Notes: generated from the sequence alone by a model not told the origin. DNA of 64,000 nt from Actinomadura oligospora ATCC 43269 (GCF_000518265.1 NZ_KI912410.1:352774-416773); one strand, 5' to 3'. Positions 16,970 to 27,300 are shown, counted from the stretch's first letter. Made by a program: numbers and translations.

Positions 16970-17683
16970 ATGCGTACGACGAACCGCCTGGTGCTCTGGA
17001 ACGTGGACCACACTCTCGTGGATGTCGGGCGGGTCACCCGGGACGCCTACGCCGAGGCGTTCCGGCGCACCACGGGCCGTCCCCTGGTCCGGCTCGCTCC
17101 CACCCCCGGACGCACCGAGTCGGAGATCATCTTCGAGACGCTGGCGTTCAACGACATCGTCACGACCGACGATCATCTCCCCGCGTTCGTCGCCGCCCTG
17201 ACCGAGGCGTTCGCGGCCCGCCGCGCCGACCTCACCACGCACGGACGCGTCCTCCCGGGCGCGCACGAGGCCGTGACCGCGCTGTCCCGGCTGCCGGGCA
17301 CCGTCCAGTCCGTCCTCACGGGGGCGATCCAGCCGAACGCGGAGCTGAAGCTGAGCGAGCTGGGCCTGGCCGGCTTCCTGGATCTCGTAGCGGGCGGCTA
17401 CGAGAACGGCGTCTACTCCAAGGCGGCTCTGCTGGAGCTCGCGCGCACGCGCGCGGGGGATCGGCATGACGCGACGTTCGGTGAGAAGCAGACGGTCTAC
17501 CTCGCCGACCACCCCCGCGACATCCAGGCCGCGCACATCGCCCGGTCCCCGATCATCGCCGTCGCCACCGGCAGCGCCACGGCTGCCGAGCTGCGCTCTG
17601 CGGGGGCCGACGCCGTCCTGTCCGATCTGACCGACACCGACGCGGTCATCCGCGCCGTCGTGGAGCTCACCGGATCCGCCTGA
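16970..17683 (+). CDS. HAD-family protein with Asn at the nucleophile position
   Basis: This 237-aa protein has the HAD subfamily I layout, but motif I reads LWNVDHTLVD. The first Asp of DxDxT, the nucleophile, is Asn (codon AAC), while the second Asp is kept. Motif II (VLTGAIQPN), the Lys region and motif IV (LADHPRDIQAAH) look intact. Loss of the nucleophile would abolish normal phosphatase chemistry, so it may bind rather than cleave a phosphorylated ligand. A single-base change (GAC to AAC) would also explain it. The stop lies in a 19-nt tandem repeat. Confidence 0.8.
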   Translation: MRTTNRLVLWNVDHTLVDVGRVTRDAYAEAFRRTTGRPLVRLAPTPGRTESEIIFETLAFNDIVTTDDHLPAFVAALTEAFAARRADLTTHGRVLPGAHEAVTALSRLPGTVQSVLTGAIQPNAELKLSELGLAGFLDLVAGGYENGVYSKAALLELARTRAGDRHDATFGEKQTVYLADHPRDIQAAHIARSPIIAVATGSATAAELRSAGADAVLSDLTDTDAVIRAVVELTGSA

Positions 17684-17730
17684 CCCTCCAGAATCCGCCT
17701 CGCCGTCCAGAATCCGCCTGAACCTCCGCT
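17674..17730. repeat. 19-nt tandem repeat spanning a stop codon
   Basis: Three units of 19 nt beginning atccgcct lie at 17674-17692, 17693-17711 and 17712-17730. The first contains the TGA stop (17681-17683) of the HAD gene. Units differ at a few positions, mainly in the middle and at the 3' end. Confidence 0.8.
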
Positions 17731-17897
17731 GATGTGGCGTCATGGGGTCGGCCGACGCACCTGAGCCCCGGATATGTGGGCCGTCCACACCCTCGCAGGG
17801 GAATCGTCCGAGGTCGTGAGGGTTGCGCCGGACGGTTCCGGGGTCCGATCCTGGGGTACGCCCCCGCCAGGTGGCGGGGCTGGAGGGGAGTTTTCGC

Positions 17898-19856
17898 ATG
17901 TCCCAGCAGGTGCCCGAGGGTCTTCCGCTCTGGCGGCCGTCCGAAGGGGTGGTGGCCGACGCGCGTGTGACCCACTACCGGAACTGGCTGAGGGACAGGG
18001 GCGTCGCGACCGAGTCCTACGCGGATCTCTGGAAGTGGTCCACGGCCGAGATCGACGCCTTCTGGGACTCGATCTGGGAGTACTTCGGCGTCCTCGGCGA
18101 GCGTGGTGAGGGCCCGGTCCGCTCCGGCGGGCCGATGCCGGTGGACGGCCTGCGCTGGTACCCCGGCGCGACCCTGAACTACGCGCGGAACGTCCTCCAG
18201 CTCGCTCCGGGAGACCCGGAGGACGCCGCCGTGATCTTCCGGTCCGAGGCGGGCGGCCACCGGGTGATCAGCCGCCGCGCCCTGGCCGAGCACGTGGCCC
18301 AGGTCCGCGCGGGCCTGGCCGAGCTCGGCGTCGGACGCGGCGACCGCGTCGCGGCGTACGTCCCGAACATCCCCGAGGCGCTGGTCTGCTTCCTGGCCGC
18401 GGCCTCGCTGGGCGCGGTCTGGTCGTCCTGCTCGCCGGACTTCGGGGCCTCCTCGGTGATCGACCGGTTCGCGCAGATCGAGCCGAAGGTCCTGATCGCG
18501 GTGGACGGGTACGCCTACAACGACCGCCGCTTCGACCGCCGCGACGTCATCCGCGACATCGAGGCCGCGCTGCCCACGGTCACCTCGACCATCCTCATCC
18601 CGTACCTGGACCCTGCGTCCGCCCCGGACGGCCTGCGCGCCGGGATGTCCTACGCCGACCTGCCCAAGGCGGGCGCGGAGCTGGAGTTCGAGGACGTCCC
18701 GTTCGACCACCCGCTGTGGGTCGTCTACTCGTCCGGCACGACCGGGCTGCCGAAGCCGATCGTCCACGGGCACGGCGGGATCGTCCTGGAGCACCTCAAG
18801 GCGCTGTCCTTCCACCAGGACCTCGGCCCCGGCGACGTCTTCTTCTGGTACACCACCACCGGCTGGATGATGTGGAACTACCTGGTCGGCGGCCTGCTGG
18901 TCGGCGCCACGGTGGTGATGTACGACGGCGCGCCCGGCGACCTGTGGAAGCTCGCCGCCGACAACGGCGTGACCTACATGGGCGTCGGCGCGCCCTACAT
19001 CACCGCGTCGATGAAGCTGAACCGGAAGCCGGGCGAGAGGTACGACCTGTCGCGGCTGCGCGGCATCGGCTCGACCGGCTCGCCGCTGCCGCCCGAGGGC
19101 TTCGCCTGGGTGTACGAGTCGGTCGGCGAGGACCTGCTCGTCGGCTCCTTCTCCGGCGGGACGGACGTCTGCACCGGCTTCATCGGCCCGTCCCCGGTCC
19201 TGCCGCTGTACGCCGGGGTGCTCCAGTGCCGCGGCCTCGGCGCGAAGATCGAGGCGTTCAGCGAGAAGGGCGAGCCCGTCATCGACGAGGTCGGCGAGCT
19301 CGTCCTGACCGAGCCGATGCCGTGCATGCCGGTGTTCTTCTGGAACGACGAGGACGGGCACCGCTACCGCGAGTCCTACTTCGACATGTTCCCGGGCGTG
19401 TGGCGGCACGGCGACTGGCTCAAGGTCCGCCCGGACGGCGGCTGCGTGATCTACGGACGCTCCGACTCCACGCTGAACCGCGGCGGGATCCGGATGGGCA
19501 CCGCCGACTTCTACCGGGTCGTCGAGGCGTTCGACGAGATCGCCGACAGCCTCGTCATCGACACCGGACGCCTCGGCCAGGAGGGCCGCCTCCTGCTGTA
19601 CGTCCAGATGGCCGAGGGACAGGAGTTCACCGACGAGCTGGCCGCCCGGCTGAAGCGCGAGATCCGGTCCGCGCTGTCGCCCCGGCACGTCCCGGACGAG
19701 TTCCACGTCGTCCCGGGCGTCCCGCGCACGCTGTCCGGGAAGAAGCTCGAGGTGCCGGTCCGCAAGATCCTCCAGGGGACGCCGGTCGAGCAGGCCGCCA
19801 ACGTGGGCGCCATGGCGAACCCAGAGGTCCTGAAGTACTACACCCAGGACAGCTGA
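17898..19856 (+). CDS. Acetoacetate-CoA ligase
   Basis: This 652-aa ANL-family enzyme has the acetoacetyl-CoA synthetase architecture: a long N-terminal ACAS_N segment, the P-loop YSSGTTGLPKPIVHGHGG (about residues 277-294), GGTDVCTGFIG, YGRSDSTLNRGGIRMGT and the C-terminal catalytic Lys in SGKKLEVPVRK (about 614). It activates acetoacetate with ATP and CoA. ATG 17898 was chosen because GGAGGGGAG lies 8 nt upstream; the open frame extends further but has no better start. It stands alone, convergent with the triple-HTH gene. Confidence 0.92.
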   Translation: MSQQVPEGLPLWRPSEGVVADARVTHYRNWLRDRGVATESYADLWKWSTAEIDAFWDSIWEYFGVLGERGEGPVRSGGPMPVDGLRWYPGATLNYARNVLQLAPGDPEDAAVIFRSEAGGHRVISRRALAEHVAQVRAGLAELGVGRGDRVAAYVPNIPEALVCFLAAASLGAVWSSCSPDFGASSVIDRFAQIEPKVLIAVDGYAYNDRRFDRRDVIRDIEAALPTVTSTILIPYLDPASAPDGLRAGMSYADLPKAGAELEFEDVPFDHPLWVVYSSGTTGLPKPIVHGHGGIVLEHLKALSFHQDLGPGDVFFWYTTTGWMMWNYLVGGLLVGATVVMYDGAPGDLWKLAADNGVTYMGVGAPYITASMKLNRKPGERYDLSRLRGIGSTGSPLPPEGFAWVYESVGEDLLVGSFSGGTDVCTGFIGPSPVLPLYAGVLQCRGLGAKIEAFSEKGEPVIDEVGELVLTEPMPCMPVFFWNDEDGHRYRESYFDMFPGVWRHGDWLKVRPDGGCVIYGRSDSTLNRGGIRMGTADFYRVVEAFDEIADSLVIDTGRLGQEGRLLLYVQMAEGQEFTDELAARLKREIRSALSPRHVPDEFHVVPGVPRTLSGKKLEVPVRKILQGTPVEQAANVGAMANPEVLKYYTQDS

Positions 19857-19863
19857 CGCCGGC

Positions 19864-20466
19864 TCACTTCTGACGTCCCTCGCCGTAGGCGAGGACGTCG
19901 GAACGCCTGTAGAGGCGGCGGACGCGTCCGCCGCCCAGCCGCTCCTCGCGCGCGGGTGTGGGCCAGCCCGCCGGAGGACGCTTCGCATAGACGGTGGCGC
20001 TCGACTGGGCCAGCCCGAGGATCCGGGCCGCCTCGGCGAGCGTCACCAGGTCGTCCGGGCTCTCCTCCGGCCGCGCCGCCTTCGCCGAGTACTCGGCGTA
20101 CCAGGCGGACCATTCGGCGTCGTCCCAGTACAGCGCCTTGCCGACCTGACGCGCCGGGGCGGGATGGCCGTTGTCGACCCGCTCGCTCCACAGCTGCTTC
20201 AGCCGGTGCCTGCTCAGGCCGTGCCTCGCGCCGAGCTCGTCGCGGGTGATCAGGCCGTCCGGGATGTCCTCGGACGTCCGCGACGCGTGCCACGCGTCCC
20301 ACGCCTCGGCGTCCCACGCCTTCTGCGAGCCGACCGTCCCGACGGGCTCCGGATGGCCGTTGGCGGCGCGCTCCCGGTACCACTTCTCCAGCGTGCTGCG
20401 CCCGATGCCGTGCTCGGCCATCAGGTCCGCGCGGGTGTAGACGCGCCGTCCGTCCAGGAAGGTCAT
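19864..20466 (-). CDS. Protein with three tandem HTH (AlpA/excisionase-like) units
   Basis: This 200-aa soluble protein consists of three homologous DNA-binding-like units. The first (about residues 9-60) has VYTRADLMAEHGIGRSTLEK, the second (about 71-125) LITRDELGARHGLSRHRLKQ and the third (about 139-196) VTLAEAARILGLAQSSATVY. The first two units end in a matching NGHPxP segment followed by Trp-rich DxxxWxAW; the third has GWPTP and then RSDVLAY. The pattern suits recognition helices of AlpA/MerR-like HTH folds. No partner gene is adjacent, and the function is unknown. Confidence 0.7.
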   Translation of the reverse strand: MTFLDGRRVYTRADLMAEHGIGRSTLEKWYRERAANGHPEPVGTVGSQKAWDAEAWDAWHASRTSEDIPDGLITRDELGARHGLSRHRLKQLWSERVDNGHPAPARQVGKALYWDDAEWSAWYAEYSAKAARPEESPDDLVTLAEAARILGLAQSSATVYAKRPPAGWPTPAREERLGGGRVRRLYRRSDVLAYGEGRQK

Positions 20467-20562
20467 GGGCTCGATTATCGGATCACCGGCCGCGGCGCGC
20501 CGCCGGGACTCTCCCAGGGCGCGCCGCGGACCGGACGATGACGAACGGTCAGGGACGAATGA

Positions 20563-21783
20563 TCACGGAAGGGTCGCCGGCAGTGGCGGCAGAGCCTTCC
20601 AGCCGGGACGCGCCGCCCCGGCGAACTGCGCCCGGTACCAGCCGCGCAGCCGCTGGAACGTCACGACCTTCCCGGAGTGCGGCGAGTGGATGAACCACCC
20701 GCGGCCCGCGTAGATCCCGACGTGCCCGAGCCCGTGGAAGAACACCAGGTCCCCGGGCTTGAGCCGGTCGGCCGACACGTGCGGCCGGACGCGCCGGAAC
20801 TGCTCCGACGCGATGCGCGGGATCCGGACCCCGGCGTGCTTCCACGCCTGCTGGGTCAGCCCCGAGCAGTCGAACCCGCCACGCCCGCTACCGCCCCACA
20901 CGTAGGGACGTCCGAGCTGCCGCGTCGCGTAGTCCACGGCCCGCGCCGCGCGCGCCTCCCAGCGCCGCGCCATCCTGGCGCGCTGCCTGAGAGCCGCCCG
21001 CCGCTGCACGGCCACCCTGCGCGCTCCGAGCTCGGCTCGTCCCACCCGGCTGTGCAGGGACCGTCCCTGCCCGGCCTGGACGGCCTGCCCGGCCTGTCCC
21101 TTCTGCGCGGCCTGAACCCCTCGCGCACTCTCCTGAGTCCGCGCGGCCTGATCCGTCCGCACGGCCTCTCCGGGGCGCACGGCCTGGTCGCCACGCACGA
21201 TCTGTACGGTCTGAACGGCCTGCGCACCCTGCTCCGGGCTCGCGCCCTGTGCCGGGCCTGCGGCCTGTTCCGGGGCCGCGCCTTGTTCCGGGCCCGCAGC
21301 CTGTGCCGGGCTCGCGCCCTGTGCCGGGCCCGCGGCCTGTTCTGGGCTCGCGGCCTGTTCTGGGGCCGCGGCCTGGTCGGATTGCACGGCCTTTCCCGTG
21401 CTCGCGATCTGCCGGGTGCGGGCGGCGCTGAACGCCGCCTCCGCTCCGGGCAGGAGCTCTGGCTCATCGGCCCGTGCCGGGTCGGTGCCCGGGTCCGCGA
21501 CGAGCGCGGGGTCCGCGACGAGCGCGGGGTTCACGACACGCGCGAACTGCCCCGGAAGAGATGGTTGCAGTGCGGATTGCCCCGATGTCGATCGTTCCTG
21601 GCCCGGCCGGTCGGCCGGCCGCCGTGGAGCGGGTCGCATCGGCGCCGACTGCTCCGGACTCGCGGTCGCCTCGCCGTTCCCTGCCGGGACGGGCCTGGCC
21701 TCGGCCACTCCGGTCCCGAGCGCGAGCGTCAGGGACACGGTGAGCGGGACCGCGCCGGTCACGGCCTTTAAGGGGATGGACAT
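20563..21783 (-). CDS. Secreted NlpC/P60 cell-wall hydrolase with Gln/Pro/Ala repeats
   Basis: This 406-aa protein has a signal peptide, a long low-complexity region and a C-terminal NlpC/P60 domain with catalytic Cys in FDCSGL (about residue 305), His in GLGHVGIYAG and a third polar residue in HSPHSG. Such enzymes cut peptide stems of peptidoglycan. Start ATG 21783 was chosen because a full AAGGAGGT lies upstream; the longer frame to 21876 would hide the signal peptide. Residues of about 135-185 form eight 6-residue repeats of the type AAxPEQ. No c-di-AMP riboswitch was recognised upstream. Confidence 0.88.
   Translation of the reverse strand: MSIPLKAVTGAVPLTVSLTLALGTGVAEARPVPAGNGEATASPEQSAPMRPAPRRPADRPGQERSTSGQSALQPSLPGQFARVVNPALVADPALVADPGTDPARADEPELLPGAEAAFSAARTRQIASTGKAVQSDQAAAPEQAASPEQAAGPAQGASPAQAAGPEQGAAPEQAAGPAQGASPEQGAQAVQTVQIVRGDQAVRPGEAVRTDQAARTQESARGVQAAQKGQAGQAVQAGQGRSLHSRVGRAELGARRVAVQRRAALRQRARMARRWEARAARAVDYATRQLGRPYVWGGSGRGGFDCSGLTQQAWKHAGVRIPRIASEQFRRVRPHVSADRLKPGDLVFFHGLGHVGIYAGRGWFIHSPHSGKVVTFQRLRGWYRAQFAGAARPGWKALPPLPATLP
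21229..21374 (-). repeat. 18-nt tandem repeat inside the NlpC/P60 gene
   Basis: About eight in-frame 18-nt units encode hexapeptides such as AASPEQ, AAGPAQ and GASPAQ. The region is likely a flexible wall-spanning linker and a site where unit number could vary between strains. Confidence 0.8.
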
Positions 21784-22180
21784 ACCTGTCGTACCTCCTT
21801 GCAAGATCGTCAGGCGTTCCGATACCCCGGCCGTGTCGCTCACACTCGCGAATTTCTTCGAAAACAGGGTTCTCACCAGGGGGTATGTGGGTCGCCGCCG
21901 GGATTGTGTGGTATCGCGACGCGCCCCTTCCCACTAGGCTTGAGGCGACCGAACCCGTCCGATGCGGCGTGTCGGGTCAGATCGCGTCGTAAGGTCGCAG
22001 GGACGGGTGAACCTCCCCGCGCACCTGGGCGTCCCACTGTCACCGGTGGCTCACCGCGCGGTCGCGGCCCGTGATCGTCGGCCGGTGGGGGCCGGGTTCC
22101 GGGCGGCGGCTGACGGGGAACGCCGCGCGGCTCCAGGACGGTTCGGTCCGACGACAACACGAGAGGGACGGTCTCGCGAC
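21784..22180. other. Divergent intergenic region between NlpC/P60 and kinase genes
   Basis: These 397 nt should carry both promoters. The frame upstream of the kinase ATG is open but lacks family resemblance, and the one upstream of the NlpC/P60 ATG lies before its ribosome site. No convincing riboswitch or palindrome was seen. Confidence 0.5.
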
Positions 22181-23782
22181 ATGGAGGTTGGGGCGCTGCG
22201 GTCCGGAGACCCGGAGCGGCTGGGACAGTACGCCCTGATCGGCCGGATCGGGGAGGGCGGGCAGGGCACGGTCTTCCTGGCCACCGCCGAGGACGGACGC
22301 CGTGTCGCGGTCAAGCTGCTGCACTCCGACCTCACCTCCGACGACCGGGCCCGCGCCCGGTTCCTGCGCGAGCTCGACGTCGCCAAGCGGGTCGCCCCGT
22401 TCTGCACCGCGCAGGTCATCGACGCCGACGCGACCGGCGACCGGCCCTACATCGTCAGCGAGTACGTGCCCGGCCCGTCCCTGAACCAGCTCGTCCTGGA
22501 CGAGGGCCCGCTGGGGGGCGCGCCGCTGGAGCGCCTGGCGGTCGGCACCGCGACCGCGCTCGCCGCCATCCACCAGGGCGACATCGTCCACCGCGACTTC
22601 AAGCCGCACAACGTGCTGATCGGCCCGGACGGCCCGCGCGTCATCGACTTCGGCGTCGCCCGCGCGATCAGCGGCTCCACCACCCTCACCAGCAAGGTGA
22701 TCGGCACCCCGTCCTACATGGCGCCCGAGCAGATCCGGGCCGAGGGCGCGGGCACGCCCGCCGACGTGTTCTGCTGGGCCGCGACCGTGGCGTTCGCCGC
22801 GACCGGCGCGCCGCCCTTCGGGCAGGACACCATTCCCGCCGTGATCAACCGGATCCTGCACGAGGAGCCGGAGCTCGGCGACCTCGAGGGCCCGCTGCGC
22901 GACCTGGTCACCGACTGCCTCGCCAAGGACCCGGCGGCCCGTCCGCACGCCCGCCAGGTCCTCATGCGCCTGCTCGGCCACGAGGACCACAGCACCCAGG
23001 CCACGCCCGTCCCGGCCGTGCCCGAGCCGTCCGACGAGACCTCGATCCTCGCCGCGGGCAGCGTCGTCGCCGCCGACTTCGCCGAGGAGAACGAGCGCAG
23101 CCGCCGCCGCTTCGGCCGCCGCCGCACGGGCCCGAACCCGGTGCGTGCCGCCGCCGCGGAGCAGATCCCGCCCCAGGACGGCCCGGACCGCCTTCCGAGC
23201 CCGGCCGAGTTCGCCGCCCGGGAGCGCGCCGCCGCCGAGGCCGAGCGGACGCAGGGCGTCGGGGCGTCCGACGCACACATCACGCAGCCGAAGGGCGGAA
23301 CGCTCCGGCGGCCCCCCTTCGCCAAGCGGTTGGGCACCGGCCGCACCGCCGCGCTCGCGGGCGCCGCCGCCGCGCTGATCGCCGTGGTCATCGTCTCGGC
23401 CGTCCTCGCGCTGGCTCCGGGCGACAAGGGCCAGGCCACGCAGAAGGTCGGCGACAACGACCAGCAGCCGGTCACGACCGACACCAGCGGAACCGGCCCG
23501 TCCCTGCCGAACAGGCTGCCGAGCAGGCACAGCCCCACCCCGACGTCCTCGGAGACCGAGACCCCGACCGACGGCCCCACCGGGCCCTCGACGCCGCCGT
23601 CGACCGGGCCGTCCAGCCCGCCGCCGACGACGCCCACGGACACACCGACCAGCGCTCCGACGCACTCCGGCACGCCGACGAAGCCGGAGTCGCCGCCTCC
23701 GACGACCACGGAGCCACCGGCCAAGCCGTCCGACTCGCCGTCCGGCACCGGCTCCCAGGCCCAGCCCGCCCCCACCAGCTGA
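22181..23782 (+). CDS. Transmembrane Ser/Thr protein kinase (PASTA-less)
   Basis: This 533-aa protein has a Hanks-type kinase domain: glycine loop GRIGEGGQGTVFLA, VAVKLL, catalytic HRDFKPHN, DFGVARA, and GTPSYMAPEQ ending the activation loop. A juxtamembrane region is followed by one helix (about residues 388-412) and an extracellular tail rich in Pro, Ser and Thr, with no PASTA or other sensor domain. ATG 22181 was chosen from the start of homology and a GAGAGGGA site. It lies upstream of glutamate dehydrogenase, but a 592-nt gap separates them, so a functional link is only a possibility. Confidence 0.92.
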   Translation: MEVGALRSGDPERLGQYALIGRIGEGGQGTVFLATAEDGRRVAVKLLHSDLTSDDRARARFLRELDVAKRVAPFCTAQVIDADATGDRPYIVSEYVPGPSLNQLVLDEGPLGGAPLERLAVGTATALAAIHQGDIVHRDFKPHNVLIGPDGPRVIDFGVARAISGSTTLTSKVIGTPSYMAPEQIRAEGAGTPADVFCWAATVAFAATGAPPFGQDTIPAVINRILHEEPELGDLEGPLRDLVTDCLAKDPAARPHARQVLMRLLGHEDHSTQATPVPAVPEPSDETSILAAGSVVAADFAEENERSRRRFGRRRTGPNPVRAAAAEQIPPQDGPDRLPSPAEFAARERAAAEAERTQGVGASDAHITQPKGGTLRRPPFAKRLGTGRTAALAGAAAALIAVVIVSAVLALAPGDKGQATQKVGDNDQQPVTTDTSGTGPSLPNRLPSRHSPTPTSSETETPTDGPTGPSTPPSTGPSSPPPTTPTDTPTSAPTHSGTPTKPESPPPTTTEPPAKPSDSPSGTGSQAQPAPTS

Positions 23783-24374
23783 CCCCCGCCCGCCTGCCCG
23801 TCCGGCCGCCCGCCGTCCCGACCGGCTGCCCGCCGCCTCCGGCTGGCCGACCGTCTGCCTCGGCCGTCCGGCCCGGCTGAGCGGCTGAGGCTGCGCTGAC
23901 CGGCTGACCGCCGCCCCCGATCGGCTGATCTCGCGACGACCCGTTGGTCGGTCGTGGTCAAAGGCGACCGGTCGTACCGCCGCCGGTTCCCGAAACGTGC
24001 TTCGGGGCGCCCCAAACGTGATCTTCGCCACGTTCGGGGCGGCCGGACCCGGCCATGCGCTGCGACGATCTTGTTCGGGGCGGTCGCCGGGAGGTCGCCC
24101 GGCACCGGCGTGTTGCGTGTGTCCACGGCGCGCCGGGACGCCGCGCCGTAGGCTGGAAGCCGCTGGAGACGGCGTTCGCGACGACCTCGCGGACGCGCTC
24201 ACAGCCGGCCGAACGCGGCCGGAAACCACCGTGACCTCCGCCATGGAACCGCCAGGTGAACGGCGCGTCGGAACGGCGCTGCCCAAGTCGGCTTTTTGGT
24301 CATTCCTGGCTACGCTGACGCAAGTGAGCAGCGCCACAACGGAGTGGCGAGGTCTCTTCTTCGGGAGTTGTTTG
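23783..24374. other. 592-nt intergenic region with degenerate repeats and an inverted repeat
   Basis: The first 150 nt are degenerate repeats of cggctg/ccgcc type following the kinase stop. An inverted repeat, ccccaaacgtg (24010-24020) and cacgttcgggg (24029-24039), has 8 nt between the arms and one mismatch. The rest is open in the dehydrogenase frame but lacks codon or family signal, so it is taken as its promoter and leader. Confidence 0.5.
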
Positions 24375-27300
24375 ATGGGCGGCAAGCTCGACCAGGCCAA
24401 GGACGACCTGTTGAGGAGGGCGGCGGAGACCTGTCTCCAAGGCTCGGGTTCGCGGGGGGATGATCTCGACGACGCGGTCGCCTACCTCCGGCTGTACTAC
24501 CGCCACGTGGCGCCGGAGGACCTGCTCGACCGCGATCCCTCCGACATCTGCGGTCCGGCGATGGCGCACCGGGTCCTCGGCGAGGAGCGGCCGCAGGGCC
24601 GGGCCAAGGTCCGCGTCTTCACCCCCACGCTGGACGAGCAGGGCTGGGACCCCGGGCACACCGTCGTGCAGGTGGTCACCGACGACATGCCGTTCCTGGT
24701 GGACTCGGTGACGATGGAGCTGAACCGGCACCACTACGCCACCCACATGATCGTCCACCCGCAGCTCGGGGTGGACCGGGACGTCGCCGGGCACCTGCAC
24801 GGGTTCCGCTCCGTCCTGGAGAGCCCCACCGACGTCGACGAGTCCTGGATCCACATCGAGATCGACCGGACCGCCGACCGCGCCCGGCTGGAGGAGCTCG
24901 AGGACGACCTCCAGCGCGTCCTGCAGGATGTGCGCGTCTCGGTCGAGGACGAGCCGAAGATGCGGGCCCGGGCCAACGAGATCGCCGAGCTGACCGGGCA
25001 CACGCCGCCGCCCGTCCCCGAGGGCGAGCGCGCCGAGACCGTCGAGCTGCTCGACTGGCTCGCCGACGGCCACTTCACCTTCCTCGGCTACCGCGACTAC
25101 ACGCTGACCGACGACGGCACCGCGCTGCGGCCCGTCCCGGGCACCGGCCTCGGCATCCTGCGCAGCGACAAGCCCGAGTCCGGCGGCTTCGCCGCGCTGC
25201 CCCCCGAGGTGCGCGCGAAGGCCACCGAGAAGAAGCTGCTGATCGTCACCAAGGCGAACTCGCGCTCGACCGTCCACCGCCCGCTGTACCTGGACTACAT
25301 CGGCGTCAAGAAGTTCGACGAGAACGGCGAGGTCATCGGCGAGCGCCGGTTCCTCGGCCTGTTCACGCACGTCGCCTACAGCGAGTCCATCGCGCACATC
25401 CCGGTGCTGAAGCGCAAGCTCGACCAGGTCCTCGAGCTCGGCGGCTTCACCCCCGGCAGCTACGACGGCCAGGACCTCGTCGAGATCCTGGAGACCTACC
25501 CGCGCGACGAGCTGTTCCAGATCTCCGCCGACGAGCTGCTCCCGATCGCGCTCGGCGTGCTGCGGCTGCGCGAGCGCCGCCAGCTCAAGCTGTTCCTGCG
25601 CAAGGACGCCTACGGGCGCTTCATGTCCTGCATGGTGTACCTCCCCCGGGACCGCTACACCACCAAGATCCGGCTGCGCATCCAGGAGATCCTGCGCGGC
25701 GCCTTCGACGGTGTCGCGGTCGACTACAGCGCCAACGTCACCGAGTCGCTGCTCGCCCGCCTGCACGTGGTCGTGCGCGGCGAGCGCGGCCGTCCGCTGC
25801 CGGACGTGGACGTCGACGAGCTGGAGTCCCGGCTCGCCGCCGCCACCCGCTCCTGGGCCGACGACCTGTCCGACGCGATCGTCGAGCAGTGCGGCGAGGA
25901 GAAGGCGGGCGAGCTCACCCGCCGCTACGGCGACGCGTTCCCCGAGGGCTACAAGGCCGACTTCCCGGCCCGCACCGCGGTGCACGACCTGCGCCGCCTG
26001 GACGCGCTCGGCGCCGACCCGGACGTGGCCGACGGCACCTCGATCAACCTGTACGAGCCGTACCGGGCCGAGCCGGGCGAGCGCCGCCTGAAGATCTACC
26101 GCCTGGGCGAGCCGATCTCGCTGACCCGGGTGCTGCCGCTGCTGTCCAACATGGGCGTCGAGGTGGTGGACGAGCGGCCGTACGAGATCAACACCCCCGA
26201 GGGCCGCCGGTACTGGATCTACGACCTCGGCCTGCGCTACGAGCCCGCCGCCGACGTCGCCGAGGACGACGTCAGGGCGCTGTTCCAGGACGCCTTCGAG
26301 GCGCTGTGGCGCGGCGACATCGAGAACGACGGGTTCAACGCCCTCGTCCTGCACACCGGGCTGAACTGGCGGCAGGCGATGATCCTGCGCGCCTACGCGA
26401 TGTACCTGCGGCAGACCGGGACGTCCTTCTCCAAGCGCTACATCGAGGGCGTGCTGCTGCGGAACCCCGGCATCACCCGGCTGCTCGTCCGGCTGTGGGA
26501 GTCGCGGCTCGACCCGGCCCTGGCCGGCGGCGAGGCCGAGCGCTCCGAGGGCATCACCGAGGAGCTCACCGGCCGCCTGGACGAGGTCGCCAGCCTCGAC
26601 GAGGACCGCATCCTGCGCGCCTACCTCGCGATGGTCCAGGCGACCCTGCGCACCAACCACTACCAGCGCAAGCCGTACCTGGCGCTGAAGTTCGACCCCG
26701 AGGGCATCCCGGACCTGCCGCTCCCGCGGCCCAAGTTCGAGATCTTCGTGTACTCGCCGCGGGTCGAGGGCGTCCACCTGCGGTTCGGGTCCGTCGCGCG
26801 TGGTGGCCTGCGCTGGTCCGACCGGCGCGAGGACTTCCGCACCGAGATCCTCGGGCTGGTCAAGGCGCAGGCGGTGAAGAACACCGTGATCGTCCCGGCC
26901 GGGGCGAAGGGCGGGTTCGTCGGCAAGCAGCTGCCGGGCTCCTCCGACCGCGAGGCGTTCATGAAGGCCGGCATCGCCTGCTACAAGGAGTTCATCTCCG
27001 GCCTGCTCGACCTCACCGACAACCTGGTGGACGGCAAGGTCGTTCCGCCGGCGGACGTCGTCCGGCACGACGGCGACGACACCTACCTGGTCGTCGCGGC
27101 CGACAAGGGCACCGCGACGTTCTCCGACATCGCCAACGGCGTCGCCGCCGAGTACGACTTCTGGCTCGGCGACGCGTTCGCGTCCGGCGGCTCGATCGGC
27201 TACGACCACAAGGCGATGGGCATCACCGCGCGCGGCGCGTGGGAGTCGGTCAAGTACCACTTCCGCTCGCTGGGCAAGGACGTCCAGAACGAGGACTTCA

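Noticed and set aside
20677..21771. Plus-strand open frame antisense to the NlpC/P60 gene
   Set aside because: Repeats such as LCRARGL arise from the antisense of the Gln/Pro repeats; no start signal or family resemblance.
21784..21960. c-di-AMP (ydaO) riboswitch upstream of the NlpC/P60 gene
   Set aside because: Such riboswitches often precede wall hydrolase genes in actinobacteria, but the conserved segments could not be recognised here.
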